Positions 24,679-34,731 are shown, counted from the first letter of the stretch. The stretch: 64,000 nucleotides of DNA from Streptococcus sp. oral taxon 431 (GCF_001553685.1 NZ_CP014264.1:938001-1002000), one strand, 5' to 3'. Notes: generated by a model from the letters alone, not told the origin. Numbers and translations: made by a program.

Positions 24679-27600
24679 ATGGAAGTAATGCAATTATTGG
24701 CTATGTTTCGTGGAACAATTCCAAAAGATAGGGAGAAAATGGACCTATTTCTTCGTTATCAAGCGCAACATTTTGATGAGAAATGGCAGGATTTGGTAGA
24801 GAGTTTTTTGGCTGAAGAGGGCAAGATAGAAGAGATTCCTCACGTATATTCTTTTGATCAAGATATTGTTTCTTTCCTAGAGGCCAGTTCTGAAAATAAT
24901 GATCAAGATTTAGAAAGTTACACAAGAAATTTTGGACAAGCAGGTCTAAGTAAATTATCTCAATTAAGTAATTTTGAGAAAAACTTGGTGCTAGAAGTCG
25001 CAACCTATAATCTTTTCACTCGATTTTACATCCAATCTGAAAAAGAGAAGCTAACACCATTAAGTGAGCTTGTATTTCATCAGAATCAGGATGTCAATTT
25101 AGTCAATGTCTATCGGGTTGCGAATAATCTATCTGATCGCATTAGTAGAGATATAGAGGAGTTTCTTCTAATGGTTGATTCCAAAGAACTAAAAAAAGAA
25201 GTTCTTGAGATTCATTTTGAAGAAAAAGAAGGAGATGTTCTAGCCTATTTGGGCTCAGAATTGATGGCTACTTTAGATATCGTTACGGATCTTGTCCATC
25301 ATGAAGAAAACTACCAACAACTCCCACTGACACAAAAGCTGAAGATTATTACTTATTTTGATGAAGTAAAGGCTATAAGAGAAAAGTCTAAGCAAGTAGA
25401 GGAAGCAGTCTTACCTTTAGATAATATTGACCAGGTAGAAGAAAATGTGGAAGTTCATTCCCTAACTAAAGTAGATAAAATTGTAGAAGAAGCTTTGAGG
25501 GAATATCCGATTGGTTCACAAGTAAGTTATAAAGGACAAGTATTTCAGTTGGTTTCAATTGAAAATGCACAGTTAAATGGCTTAGTTCGCCTAGAGCTAT
25601 TCAATGATTCCAACAAGTTATTTGAAGAAAATCCTATCTTATACTTGAACAGTTTAGAAGAGATTGAACAAGTATTGTCTCATGTAGAACTTGAAAAAGA
25701 AAATTCAGAGATTGAGATGGATTCATCAAGTGAAAGTCTGGAAATAGATTTGTATTCCTATCTGGAAGAAGATAATGAAAAGGATAAGGAAACAGAAACG
25801 CTTATTGAAGGCATAGAAGAGACAGATGTCCATGTTCTAGATTTTGTTTTTCCAGATGATTTAGAGGACTTTTATCCTAAGACAAATCGAGAAAAGATTG
25901 AAACGAATATCGCCGCAATTGAACTTGTTAAAAGATTAGAAAAAGAGGGACGACAAGCGCATCCAGAAGAACAAGAGCTACTAGCCAAGTATGTCGGCTG
26001 GGGTGGTCTTGCCAATGAATTTTTCGATGAACTCAATCCAAAGTATGAAGCAGAACGTTTAACTCTTAGGAGCTTAGTAAGTAAGTCAGAATACTCCACC
26101 ATGAAACAAAGTTCTCTCACAGCCTATTATACAGACCCAATGATTATTCGCCAGATTTGGCAAAAATTACTGGATGATGGTTTTGAGGGAGGGAGGATAT
26201 TAGATCCTTCTATGGGGACTGGGAACTTCTTTGCGGCGATGCCTAGAAGTATACGAGAGAAATCAGAACTCTATGGGGTTGAATTAGACAGTGTGACAGG
26301 CGCAATCGCAAAACAACTCCATCCCAATACCCATATTGAAGTGCGAGGATTTGAAGAAGTTCCCTATCAAAATAATAGTTTTGATTTAGTCTTAACGAAT
26401 GTTCCTTTTGGAAATTTTCGCATTGCCGATAAAAACTATGATAAACCTTATATGATTCACGACTACTTTGTCAAACACTCACTTGATTTAGTAAGAGACG
26501 GAGGACAAGTGTCGATTATCTCATCTATCGGGACAATGGATAAGCGGACAGATAATATCTTACAAGAGATTAAATCCAACACTCATTTTTTAGGGGGAGT
26601 TCGGTTGCCGGATACGACTTTTAAAAGCATTGCAGGTACTCGAGTGACTACAGATCTTCTCTTCTTTCAAAAGGATCAAGCAAAGGATCTTAATGAGGAG
26701 GAACTTGTTTTTAGTGGTTCTATTCCCTTTGAGGAGGATAAGCGTGTCTGGATCAATCCTTATTTTGATGGGAAATACAATACACAAGTTTTGGGTGAAT
26801 ATGAGGTACGTAATTTTAATGGGGGAACTCTCAATGTTAAGGGGGTATCAGAAACATTATCTACTGACATAATGAAAGCATTAGAGAATGTGGAAGCACC
26901 TAAACAAATTGACAATTCTTTGAAAGCACCTGTTTTTATCCAAGAAGAAGTGGATAATTCTATCCCAAGTCGTATACGTGAGAACTTAGCGCTCTATTCT
27001 TTTGGATATGAGGGAAATCAAATTTATTACCGAGATACGCATGGCATTCGGAAAAGTTCAAAAGTAGACGAAATTAGTTATTATGTAGACGAGAAGGGAG
27101 AGTTTAAAGATTGGGACAGTTCTTTGTCTGAACATAAAATAGATCGATTCGTGCAACTTCATTTGACAGATGAGGAAGCACTAGATGTTTACAAGTCAGA
27201 AGAAGCGAGTAAAAGAGGGAAATATAAGGGACTGTTCAAAAAAACTGTCTTTTATGAAAGTCCCTTATCGGATAAGGACATTAGTCGTATTAAGGGCATG
27301 GTTGATTTGAGAGAGACCTATCAATCCTTAATTGAAATTCAACGTCATCAAGATTATAGTCGGGCTGATTTTCAGGAATTGCTTAGTAAACTCAATCGTG
27401 AATATGACCGTTTTGTAAGTCAATTTGGATACTTGAATGCTTCCGTTAATCGGAACTTATTTGATAGTGACGATAAGTATTCTTTACTAGCAAGTTTAGA
27501 AGATGAATACATCGATTCTAAATATCAGAAAGTAAAATATAAAAAATCTTTAGCCTTTGAGAAAGCATTGGTTAGGCCAGAGAGAGTGATCGCAAGAGTC

Positions 27601-30600
27601 TCAACGGCTCTAGATGCCTTAAACTCTAGTTTATCGGATGGTAGAGGGGTTGATTTAGACTATATGGTATCAATTTATCCCGAACATAGCCAAGCTGCTA
27701 TTTTAGATGAGATAGGTGACCAGATTTTAATGGATCCAGAAAGCTATTTAAGAGGAGAAAGAAAATATCTTTCTAAGAACCAGTTTTTATCAGGAGACAT
27801 TCTCAACAAAATAGAAGTAGTTCAACTATTAGTAGAGGAAAACAACCAAGAATATGATTGGAACCATGCTTTAGATTTGTTAGAATCTGTTCGCCCTCCA
27901 CGGATTCATCTGGCAGATATTGAGTTTAAAATAGGGTCACGTTGGATTCCTCAATCCGTTTATGGTAAATTTGCTTTTGAATGTTTTACCAATCGTGAAT
28001 TTGAATTGTCTTCGCCAGATGTTGAACAAGTCATTGAAGTGAATCCTGTCGATGGCCAGGTTCATTTAAGGACATCATTTGCTTATCGCTATCCAAGTGC
28101 CAAAGATAGTAGTCTTGGAGTCAGTGGGTCACGTTATGATACAGGAAGAAAGGTTTTTGAGAATTTACTAAATTCAAACCAACCGACGATTACTATGACT
28201 GTTACGGAAGGAGAAAAGAAAAAGACCATCACAGATTTGGAAAAAACCTCTGTTCTAAGAGCAAAAGAGCAGCATTTACAAGAGCTCTTTCAAGAATTTG
28301 TATCACGGTATCCAGAAGTCCAACAAGTCATTGAGGAAAGCTATAATCGTCTTTATAATCGGACGGTTAGTCGAGAGTATGACGGTAGCCATCTAGTCAT
28401 TGATGGCTTGGCACAAAACATCAGTCTTCGTCCTCACCAAGAGAATGCCATTCAAAGAATTATAGAAGAAAAAAGAGCATTATTAGCTCATGAGGTAGGT
28501 TCAGGAAAGACCTTGACCATGCTTGGTGCTGGGTTTAAATTAAAGGAGTTAGGGATGGTTCATAAGCCCTTGTATGTGGTGCCCTCTAGTTTGTCTGCTC
28601 AGTTTGGCCAAGAAATCATGAAATTTTTCCCTACTAAAAAAGTCTTTGTGACCACTAAGAAAGATTTTGTGAAGGCGAGAAGAAAACAATTTGTGTCACG
28701 TATTATTACAGGAGATTACGATGCCATTGTCATTGGAGATTCTCAATTTGAAAAAATCCCTGTCAGTAAGGAAAGACAGATGAACTATATAGAGGATAAA
28801 CTCAACGAACTACGAGAGATTAAAACACATTCTGAAAATAAGTATACCGTTAAAGAAGCAGAGCAATCAATAAGTGGTCTAGAGAAACAATTGGAAGAAC
28901 TCCAACGCTTTAATCGTGATAGTTTTATTGATTTTGAGAACTTAGGAATTGATTTTCTCTTTGTGGATGAAGCACATCATTTTAAAAATATACGACCAAT
29001 TACTGGACTTGGGAATGTAGCAGGGATTACCAATACAACGTCTAAGAAGAATGTGGATATGGAAATGAAGGTTCGACAGATTCAGGAAGAACATGATTTT
29101 AAGAATATTGTTTTTGCGACAGGAACACCTGTTTCCAATTCTATTAGTGAGTTATATACTATGATGAACTATATTCAACCAGATATTTTAAAACGCTATC
29201 AAGTTGATTATTTTGACTCTTGGGTAGGTGCTTTTGGAGAAATTCAAAACTCTATGGAATTAGCTCCTACAGGGGATAAGTACCAGCCTAAGAAACGATT
29301 TAAAAAGTTTGTCAATCTACCTGAGTTGATGAAAATCTATAAAGAAACAGCCGATATTCAAACACAAGATATGTTGGATTTACCTGTTCCAGAAGCTCAT
29401 ATTATCCCTATTGAGAGTGAGTTAACTGAAAACCAGAAACTCTATTTAGAAGAATTAGTTATGAGGTCAGATGCTGTCAAATGTGGAACAGTTGATCCAA
29501 GTCAGGATAACATGTTAAAAATTACGGGTGAGGCACGAAAATTAGCTATTGATATGCGTTTATTGGACTCTAGTTATAGTCTAGCAGACAATCATAAACT
29601 GCTTCAGGTAGTGGATAATGTTGAGAGAATTTATCGTGAAGGAATGGAAAATAAGGCTACTCAGATGATTTTTTCAGATATTGGAACACCTAAGAAAAAG
29701 GACAATGGCTTTGATGTTTATTCTGAGATTAAGGCATTATTAGTTGATAGAGGAATCCCTAGTAAAGAAATTGCCTTTGTACATGATGCCAATAGTGATG
29801 AAAAGAAGAACAGTTTGTCTCGAAAGGTTAATGCAGGAGAGGTGCGGATTCTCCTTGCTTCAACTGAAAAAGGAGGAACAGGTTTAAATGTTCAGAGCAA
29901 GATGAAAGCAGTTCATCACCTGGATGTACCGTGGAGACCAAGTGATATTCAGCAACGCAATGGACGGATTATCCGACAAGGAAATGAAAACAAGGAAGTG
30001 GATATTTACCACTATATTACCAAAGGTTCGTTTGATAATTATCTATGGGCAACTCAGGAGAACAAACTCCGTTATATTAAGCAGATTATGACTTCTAAGG
30101 AGCCGATTCGTGCTGCAGAAGACATTGATGAGCAGACCATGACAGCTTCTGATTTTAAGGCACTAGCAACAGGTAATCCTTATCTCAAATATAAGATGGA
30201 ACTAGAGAATGATCTAACCCTATTAGAAAATCAAAGACGCGCCTTTCAACGTAGCAAGGATCACTATCGTCATACAATCTCTTACTGTGAAGAAAATATT
30301 CCCATTCTTGAGAAACGATTAAGCAAGTATGAAGGCGACATTCAACAGTCTGAAATGTCGAAAGACCAATCATTTTCTATGACAGTAGGTAAGCAAGCTT
30401 TTGAGCAACGAGCTGAAGCAGGTGAATCCCTACACCGTCTTATCCGTCATAATCAATCTGACAGCAAAGAATTCCGTACCCTAGCCAGTTATCGAGGATT
30501 TGACATTAAAATGCTTAGTCTTCCAACAAATCAACCTCTTCCTGAAACTTTCTCTGTTAAGATTGTAGGAGAAAATCGGTATTCTGTCAGTTTAGATTTG

Positions 30601-30897
30601 TATTCTCCTTTGGGGACAATTCAAAGACTCCAACATACGATAGACCACATTAAAGATGACCAAGTGAAAACTCAGAACTTATTGGATGAATTAAAGGATA
30701 AATGGACTACTGCTAAGGTAGAAATTGAGAAAAATTTTCCAAAGGAAGAGGATTATCAAACTAAAAAGGCCGAATACGATGTACTCGCGCCATTGATTGA
30801 AACTGAAACGGATTTAGATATTATTGATCAGGCCTTACGACAATTCCACGAAAAAGGAAAAGAAAAGCTAGAACAACTTTCTTTTGAATTAGATTAA
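24679..30897 (+). CDS. Giant DNA methyltransferase-helicase (SNF2 superfamily), possible antirestriction protein
   Basis: The 2072-residue protein starts at MEVMQLLAMF behind AAAGGAG. An N-terminal acidic region (1-400) precedes an N6-adenine methyltransferase domain with motif I ILDPSMGTGNFF (about 505) and a motif IV-like LTNVPFG (about 570). The C-terminal half is a superfamily 2 helicase: AHEVGSGKTLTM (about 1268), DEAH (about 1430), FATGTPVSNS, and the last motif RNGRIIRQGNENKEV. The end is coiled coil. Similar giant methylase-helicase fusions occur in ICEs and plasmids, and phage P1 DarB has this layout and protects entering DNA. NPPF is altered to NVPF, so methylation activity is uncertain. 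Confidence 0.88.
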   Translation: MEVMQLLAMFRGTIPKDREKMDLFLRYQAQHFDEKWQDLVESFLAEEGKIEEIPHVYSFDQDIVSFLEASSENNDQDLESYTRNFGQAGLSKLSQLSNFEKNLVLEVATYNLFTRFYIQSEKEKLTPLSELVFHQNQDVNLVNVYRVANNLSDRISRDIEEFLLMVDSKELKKEVLEIHFEEKEGDVLAYLGSELMATLDIVTDLVHHEENYQQLPLTQKLKIITYFDEVKAIREKSKQVEEAVLPLDNIDQVEENVEVHSLTKVDKIVEEALREYPIGSQVSYKGQVFQLVSIENAQLNGLVRLELFNDSNKLFEENPILYLNSLEEIEQVLSHVELEKENSEIEMDSSSESLEIDLYSYLEEDNEKDKETETLIEGIEETDVHVLDFVFPDDLEDFYPKTNREKIETNIAAIELVKRLEKEGRQAHPEEQELLAKYVGWGGLANEFFDELNPKYEAERLTLRSLVSKSEYSTMKQSSLTAYYTDPMIIRQIWQKLLDDGFEGGRILDPSMGTGNFFAAMPRSIREKSELYGVELDSVTGAIAKQLHPNTHIEVRGFEEVPYQNNSFDLVLTNVPFGNFRIADKNYDKPYMIHDYFVKHSLDLVRDGGQVSIISSIGTMDKRTDNILQEIKSNTHFLGGVRLPDTTFKSIAGTRVTTDLLFFQKDQAKDLNEEELVFSGSIPFEEDKRVWINPYFDGKYNTQVLGEYEVRNFNGGTLNVKGVSETLSTDIMKALENVEAPKQIDNSLKAPVFIQEEVDNSIPSRIRENLALYSFGYEGNQIYYRDTHGIRKSSKVDEISYYVDEKGEFKDWDSSLSEHKIDRFVQLHLTDEEALDVYKSEEASKRGKYKGLFKKTVFYESPLSDKDISRIKGMVDLRETYQSLIEIQRHQDYSRADFQELLSKLNREYDRFVSQFGYLNASVNRNLFDSDDKYSLLASLEDEYIDSKYQKVKYKKSLAFEKALVRPERVIARVSTALDALNSSLSDGRGVDLDYMVSIYPEHSQAAILDEIGDQILMDPESYLRGERKYLSKNQFLSGDILNKIEVVQLLVEENNQEYDWNHALDLLESVRPPRIHLADIEFKIGSRWIPQSVYGKFAFECFTNREFELSSPDVEQVIEVNPVDGQVHLRTSFAYRYPSAKDSSLGVSGSRYDTGRKVFENLLNSNQPTITMTVTEGEKKKTITDLEKTSVLRAKEQHLQELFQEFVSRYPEVQQVIEESYNRLYNRTVSREYDGSHLVIDGLAQNISLRPHQENAIQRIIEEKRALLAHEVGSGKTLTMLGAGFKLKELGMVHKPLYVVPSSLSAQFGQEIMKFFPTKKVFVTTKKDFVKARRKQFVSRIITGDYDAIVIGDSQFEKIPVSKERQMNYIEDKLNELREIKTHSENKYTVKEAEQSISGLEKQLEELQRFNRDSFIDFENLGIDFLFVDEAHHFKNIRPITGLGNVAGITNTTSKKNVDMEMKVRQIQEEHDFKNIVFATGTPVSNSISELYTMMNYIQPDILKRYQVDYFDSWVGAFGEIQNSMELAPTGDKYQPKKRFKKFVNLPELMKIYKETADIQTQDMLDLPVPEAHIIPIESELTENQKLYLEELVMRSDAVKCGTVDPSQDNMLKITGEARKLAIDMRLLDSSYSLADNHKLLQVVDNVERIYREGMENKATQMIFSDIGTPKKKDNGFDVYSEIKALLVDRGIPSKEIAFVHDANSDEKKNSLSRKVNAGEVRILLASTEKGGTGLNVQSKMKAVHHLDVPWRPSDIQQRNGRIIRQGNENKEVDIYHYITKGSFDNYLWATQENKLRYIKQIMTSKEPIRAAEDIDEQTMTASDFKALATGNPYLKYKMELENDLTLLENQRRAFQRSKDHYRHTISYCEENIPILEKRLSKYEGDIQQSEMSKDQSFSMTVGKQAFEQRAEAGESLHRLIRHNQSDSKEFRTLASYRGFDIKMLSLPTNQPLPETFSVKIVGENRYSVSLDLYSPLGTIQRLQHTIDHIKDDQVKTQNLLDELKDKWTTAKVEIEKNFPKEEDYQTKKAEYDVLAPLIETETDLDIIDQALRQFHEKGKEKLEQLSFELD

Positions 30898-30971
30898 AAA
30901 ATATATATAAATAGCGGACAAGAAAAGAAAAGCGCGGTAAAATAAAGATAGAAAGAAACGAGGTAACGATT

Positions 30972-31256
30972 ATGATGGAAGATACCTATTATCAATTAGA
31001 AGAGGCTTTGGTACAGGGATTTCAAACACCTGAAGAATACCAAGCCTACAAGGAACTAAAGGAACATTATGAGGAAGTGACAGGCGATTACAGTTTTTCT
31101 ATACGAGAACTCACTAGTCAACTGGAAATCGGTCTTCAGAATCATCGAGGTGTGGACTTTGAAGAACATGAAAAAGAGGAGTATTTGGACTTAGTTCAAA
31201 AGCTAGAGGAATTTGATTCCTCTCTTGCCACCCATTATCGTCAATTGATTGACTAG
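30972..31256 (+). CDS. Small acidic ICE protein of unknown function
   Basis: This 94-residue, strongly acidic protein is largely helical (DTYYQLEEALVQGFQTPEEY). It follows the giant helicase gene after 74 bases, starts with ATGATG behind GAGG, and precedes a small membrane protein. No motif is recognised. An acidic helical protein here could be a DNA mimic or an adaptor, but nothing proves it. Confidence 0.6.
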   Translation: MMEDTYYQLEEALVQGFQTPEEYQAYKELKEHYEEVTGDYSFSIRELTSQLEIGLQNHRGVDFEEHEKEEYLDLVQKLEEFDSSLATHYRQLID

Positions 31257-31269
31257 AGAGTAGAAAGTC

Positions 31270-31566
31270 ATGAATGATTTACTCCTTATCCCAGTAATTT
31301 TTTTAGCAGTAGGAGGAATTCTCATTCTTTTATGGAGACTCTTTCTTATTGCCAGTGGACTTTTCCTGATTGGTTTTGTCAGTTTTCTTATTTTCGTGGA
31401 GGTCTATGGAATTTATTTGTTCTTTACTGAACCGACTTTATACTTTGATGATATCAGACAACATGGTTTAACTAGTTTTACGGCTGTGTACCTTTTCATC
31501 AATCTGATGTTGGTTCTAGGATTCAGTTGGCGTTTCATAAACTCCAAAACTAAGGAAAGTATATAA
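31270..31566 (+). CDS. Small membrane protein of unknown function
   Basis: The 98-residue protein has three predicted membrane spans (LLLIPVIFLAVGGILILLW, a second around residues 27-52, and a third near 73-91, LFINLMLVLGFSW). It is 13 bases downstream of the acidic protein gene and ends at a terminator. It is a typical small ICE membrane protein, possibly connected with the transfer channel or with entry exclusion (inference). Confidence 0.6.
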   Translation: MNDLLLIPVIFLAVGGILILLWRLFLIASGLFLIGFVSFLIFVEVYGIYLFFTEPTLYFDDIRQHGLTSFTAVYLFINLMLVLGFSWRFINSKTKESI

Positions 31567-31579
31567 ACTTGTTAGATGG

Positions 31580-31777
31580 TTAAAAAACTTTATCTGAATC
31601 TAAATTCGGATAAGGTTTTTTATTAGCCTTGATTCTTTCATATACTTTATAGCTAAATTGGAGCAGTAATTTATGAAAATCATTATCCTCACTGTTATTA
31701 CTTGTATTTATGGCTTGTTTATGTCGTTCAATATGAGAAAGAGCTCTTCTCAAATTTTCTTCTTTTAAATTTTTCAT
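31580..31777 (-). CDS. Doubtful 65-residue protein
   Basis: The frame reads MKNLKEENLRRALSHIERHK... and is polar and helical. No good ribosome binding site precedes it, and its last codons form the terminator stem of the opposite strand. I know no family. The region 31567-31936 otherwise contains only the terminator and upstream signals of the next gene. Confidence 0.25.
   Translation of the reverse strand: MKNLKEENLRRALSHIERHKQAINTSNNSEDNDFHKLLLQFSYKVYERIKANKKPYPNLDSDKVF
31584..31623 (+). terminator. Terminator after the helicase operon
   Basis: AAACTTTATCTGAA pairs with TTCGGATAAGGTTT (G-U pairs allowed) around TCTAAA, followed by TTTTATT. It also overlaps the 3' end of a doubtful minus-strand frame. 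Confidence 0.65.
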
Positions 31778-31936
31778 AGTTACATTATAAGCTGAAGACA
31801 GATAGTTTTGATATTTTTCTCTGAACTGTACGATTTTGCGCCTGAAATGTAGGAATCACCTTTAGTTGTTGTGTGATAAAACTTACAAGTTCTTTTTGTT
31901 ATTCTTGACCTAGTTTTTATAGAAAGAAGGTCTAAG

Positions 31937-32578
31937 ATGTTAAATAAAGTCAAAACTAAAGCCTTAATTAGTGTTGGAGCAGTAGCCGCAACTAGCTTTA
32001 TTCTCATGATGGGATATACTGCTGGTCAACATTCTACTGCTAAACAAAGTCGCAAAGAGATTGAATTGGCTGCAGCTAAACTTGTGGAAGATAAACAAGC
32101 AGAAGATAAAGCCAGTATTTTGTCATCGGATACTGTAAAAGAATTTTTGACACAGTACTATACGAAAGAAAAGCTCGGAGAAAATAATACACGCATTCAA
32201 CCTTATATGACTGAATCAGCTTATTCTCAAGAATTGACAAGTCAAAACGATGCCATGAACCAAGTGTATAAGGACTATATTTTGGATTATCATTTTGAAA
32301 AAGCTGATATCTTTGTCAATCAGACTACGAATCAAGCCATTGCCATGGTCTCTTATAATGTAACCTATGTATCTGATTTAAAGAATGTAAACCAATCAAA
32401 GACTAATCAGACAGAAACAAGAACAGTTAAGTTATCCTATTCTAAACTACCTGGTAAGTTATTGGTCAACCAAGTACAGGTTTGGAAATCTGGGTTGGAT
32501 GATTTAGATAAGGCAACTCCTAAAACTTTAGAAGAATCATCATCAATACCATCACTGCCAAATACTACGACAAAATGA
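31937..32578 (+). CDS. Membrane-anchored ICE protein, possible VirB8/TcpC-like transfer component
   Basis: The 213-residue protein has a short cytoplasmic N terminus, one membrane span (ALISVGAVAATSFILMMGY, about residues 10-28) and an outside domain that resembles the NTF2-like fold of VirB8/TcpC (VKEFLTQYYT..., MVSYNVTYVS..., LLVNQVQVWK). Such proteins nucleate Gram-positive transfer channels. The C terminus is serine/proline-rich. The VirB8 reading rests on topology and secondary structure pattern, not on a clear motif. Confidence 0.55.
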   Translation: MLNKVKTKALISVGAVAATSFILMMGYTAGQHSTAKQSRKEIELAAAKLVEDKQAEDKASILSSDTVKEFLTQYYTKEKLGENNTRIQPYMTESAYSQELTSQNDAMNQVYKDYILDYHFEKADIFVNQTTNQAIAMVSYNVTYVSDLKNVNQSKTNQTETRTVKLSYSKLPGKLLVNQVQVWKSGLDDLDKATPKTLEESSSIPSLPNTTTK

Positions 32579-32587
32579 TGATATTGC

Positions 32588-33673
32588 ATGGAAATAGAAG
32601 AATGTAAGCAAATTTCAATTCTTGATGTAGCCAATCGTTTAGGTATCTCCTTTAAACAAGTTTCTAGCCGTGTCTATGAACATCCTGAACACGATTCATT
32701 CCGAATTTTTTCAACTACCAATACTTTTAAATGGTTTTCAAGAGATATTCAAGGTGATGTCATTGATTTTGTTCGACTTGTTAAGGGAATTTCCTTTAAA
32801 GAAGCTCTAGCTTTTCTTTCTGAAGAACCTTTTCAAAAAGAAGTTGTTCAAGAAAAAAGAGAGAGACCATTTTATTATCCTTTAAAGAGAGTAGAAGATT
32901 CTAACTGTAGTCTGGCCAGATACTATTTAACAGAATGTAGAGGAATCTCAGAAGAAATCGTACAAAAGATGATTCAACAAGGTTTGATGGCACAAGCCAA
33001 TTGGAAAACAAATGAAACTGTTGAACCTGTTATTGTTTTTAAAAGCTTTGATCATCATCACAAGCTACAGGCTGCAAGCCTACAAGGGATTTATAAGAAT
33101 CATTCTATCCCAAGAGAGAGGTTAAAAACAATTCTAAAAGGAAGCCATGGACATGTTGGAATATCCTTTGACATTGGTAAACCAAATAAGCTGGTCTTTT
33201 GTGAATCGTTCATCGACTTGATGAGCTATTACGAACTTCATCAACAAAATCTATCTGATGTTCGTTTGGTGTCTATGGAGGGATTAAAAAGGTCTGTTGT
33301 TGCTTATCAAACTTTACGACTGATAGCTGAAGAAAATCAGAAGTTGGAATTCTTAGATACAGTAACACCTTCAAAGTTATTGCCTTTGATCAATACAATT
33401 CGTGATACCACCAGCTATTTTGATAATCATCCTGATTTATTGACACTTGCGGTAGATTGTGATGATGCAGGAAAAGATTTTTATGATAAGTTATCTCAAG
33501 CAGGATTGCCTGTTTTACTGGATTTACCTGATAATGAATTTGGGAAAGAAAAAATAGACTGGAACGATATTCTTAGAGAAAAGAAATCAGATTTACAATT
33601 TATGCTTGAGACTGCAAAAGAGCAATTGGGGAATCAACCAGTAGGACAAACCTCTCAATGTTTAGAATTGTGA
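32588..33673 (+). CDS. DNA primase-like protein (DUF3991/Toprim)
   Basis: The 361-residue protein has an N-terminal CHC2-like region (ILDVANRLGISF to DFVRLVKGISFKEALAFL, residues 10-80). The zinc ligands of the standard CHC2 finger are missing. A Toprim-type domain follows, with KLVFCESFIDLMSYYEL (about 205) and LTLAVDCDDAGKDFYDKL (about 285). Such proteins prime lagging-strand synthesis of transferred DNA. The gene starts ten bases after the VirB8-like gene. The missing cysteines suggest altered DNA recognition. Confidence 0.82.
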   Translation: MEIEECKQISILDVANRLGISFKQVSSRVYEHPEHDSFRIFSTTNTFKWFSRDIQGDVIDFVRLVKGISFKEALAFLSEEPFQKEVVQEKRERPFYYPLKRVEDSNCSLARYYLTECRGISEEIVQKMIQQGLMAQANWKTNETVEPVIVFKSFDHHHKLQAASLQGIYKNHSIPRERLKTILKGSHGHVGISFDIGKPNKLVFCESFIDLMSYYELHQQNLSDVRLVSMEGLKRSVVAYQTLRLIAEENQKLEFLDTVTPSKLLPLINTIRDTTSYFDNHPDLLTLAVDCDDAGKDFYDKLSQAGLPVLLDLPDNEFGKEKIDWNDILREKKSDLQFMLETAKEQLGNQPVGQTSQCLEL

Positions 33674-33723
33674 TAACAAAATCAAGATGTTTTAGCTAAT
33701 ATTAGAATGAAGGAGGATTGTAT

Positions 33724-33957
33724 ATGACCATAATCGAACGCTTAGAAGAAAAGGTCACTAGGCAAGAAAGCAAGGTAGCAAGAGAGACAGAAAAGCTCGC
33801 TTCTTACAAAGAGCAACTGGAGACAGCGATGTTTGCGACGTTCAAAAGGCGTCAAAGCATTAGTCACATGAGTTTTGAAGAAGCTCTTGACCATGCCTTC
33901 GGTAGAGAAAGACAATTCGATGATTCTGAATTTAGAAAGGATGAAATGAGTGAATGA
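33724..33957 (+). CDS. Small coiled-coil ICE protein
   Basis: This 77-residue protein starts at ATG 33724, seven bases after AAGGAGG. The N-terminal half is a coiled coil (RLEEKVTRQESKVARETEKL) and a short tail follows. It overlaps the next gene by four bases. It is conserved in streptococcal ICEs to my knowledge, with unknown function. Confidence 0.6.
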   Translation: MTIIERLEEKVTRQESKVARETEKLASYKEQLETAMFATFKRRQSISHMSFEEALDHAFGRERQFDDSEFRKDEMSE

Positions 33958-34337
33958 CAAAAGATTGGAATTTTAATCAACCATTAGAGAGTAAATCAGA
34001 AAATCAAGAAGATCCAGATAAAATTGCGGCCTTATTTGGAAATCATCAAGGAGGTAATGATGTAAATTATGAAGCAGCTTTTCAAAAGCGTAAACAAGCA
34101 CCTGTGACGGAATCAAATTCTAGTTCTAAACCCAAAGTTACAGAGGTTAGAACAGGAAAAGAGACAGATATCACTACAAGTTATCAGCAACATCTTAAAA
34201 GACTTATTGCAGATAACAATAGCGATATTCAAAGTAGTCAAAAGAAAATTGAAGAGCTACATACGTTGATCGACACAAAGAATAAAGACAATAAGAAATT
34301 GCAGTCAATTTATGATGCGATTTCCGAATTACACTAA
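33954..34337 (+). CDS. Conserved ICE protein of unknown function
   Basis: The 127-residue hydrophilic protein is disordered at its N terminus (NQPLESKSENQEDPDKIAAL) and has a coiled-coil C terminus (IQSSQKKIEELHTLIDTKNK). The ATGA overlap with the previous gene indicates coupling. A hairpin with a T-run directly after its stop ends this unit. The function is unknown. Confidence 0.6.
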   Translation: MTKDWNFNQPLESKSENQEDPDKIAALFGNHQGGNDVNYEAAFQKRKQAPVTESNSSSKPKVTEVRTGKETDITTSYQQHLKRLIADNNSDIQSSQKKIEELHTLIDTKNKDNKKLQSIYDAISELH

Positions 34338-34362
34338 GCAGTCCTGATAGGCTGCTTTTTTT
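34337..34362 (+). terminator. Terminator
   Basis: AGCAG and CTGCT arms around TCCTGATAGG are followed by TTTTTT, immediately after the stop of the 127-residue protein. Confidence 0.65.
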
Positions 34363-34374
34363 GAGAGGTTATAG

Positions 34375-34650
34375 ATGTTTACAAAACTTTTTAAGAAAAA
34401 CCAAGACAATAGTGATGTATTTAAGAAGCTAATTCATAGACTATCTGATATGTCTGTCCAAGATCTTGAAAAAATAGACCGACTGTTAGATATCATTTTC
34501 ACTCCAGATCAAGGATCAGAACAACTAAAAACAGAAGCAACTTACAGAGAAGAAACTTTGGACGACACATTAAAGGAAGCTAAGAATCAACTTCATAAGG
34601 AACAATTGGAGAAGAATTTAGAGAGATTTAGGAAAGATGGAATGAAATAA
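34375..34650 (+). CDS. Small ICE protein of unknown function
   Basis: The 91-residue protein is charged and helical (KLIHRLSDMSVQDLEKIDRLLDIIF, then DDTLKEAKNQLHKEQL). It starts 38 bases past the preceding stop behind GAGAGG. The coiled-coil character resembles the two genes before it, suggesting a shared structural or DNA-related role. No family is recognised. Confidence 0.55.
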   Translation: MFTKLFKKNQDNSDVFKKLIHRLSDMSVQDLEKIDRLLDIIFTPDQGSEQLKTEATYREETLDDTLKEAKNQLHKEQLEKNLERFRKDGMK

Positions 34651-34670
34651 ATGGTTTTATAAAATTTTCT

Positions 34671-34699
34671 TTTACTTGCATAAAGTCTTGTGTTATACT
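34671..34699 (+). promoter_or_regulatory. Promoter of the DUF3990 pair
   Basis: TTTACT (34671-34676), 17 bases and TATACT (34694-34699) with an upstream TGT give an extended -10 promoter, so the pair is transcribed independently. Confidence 0.6.
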
Positions 34700-34731
34700 T
34701 TTAGTATAGACTAGAGAAGGAAGTAAATATT

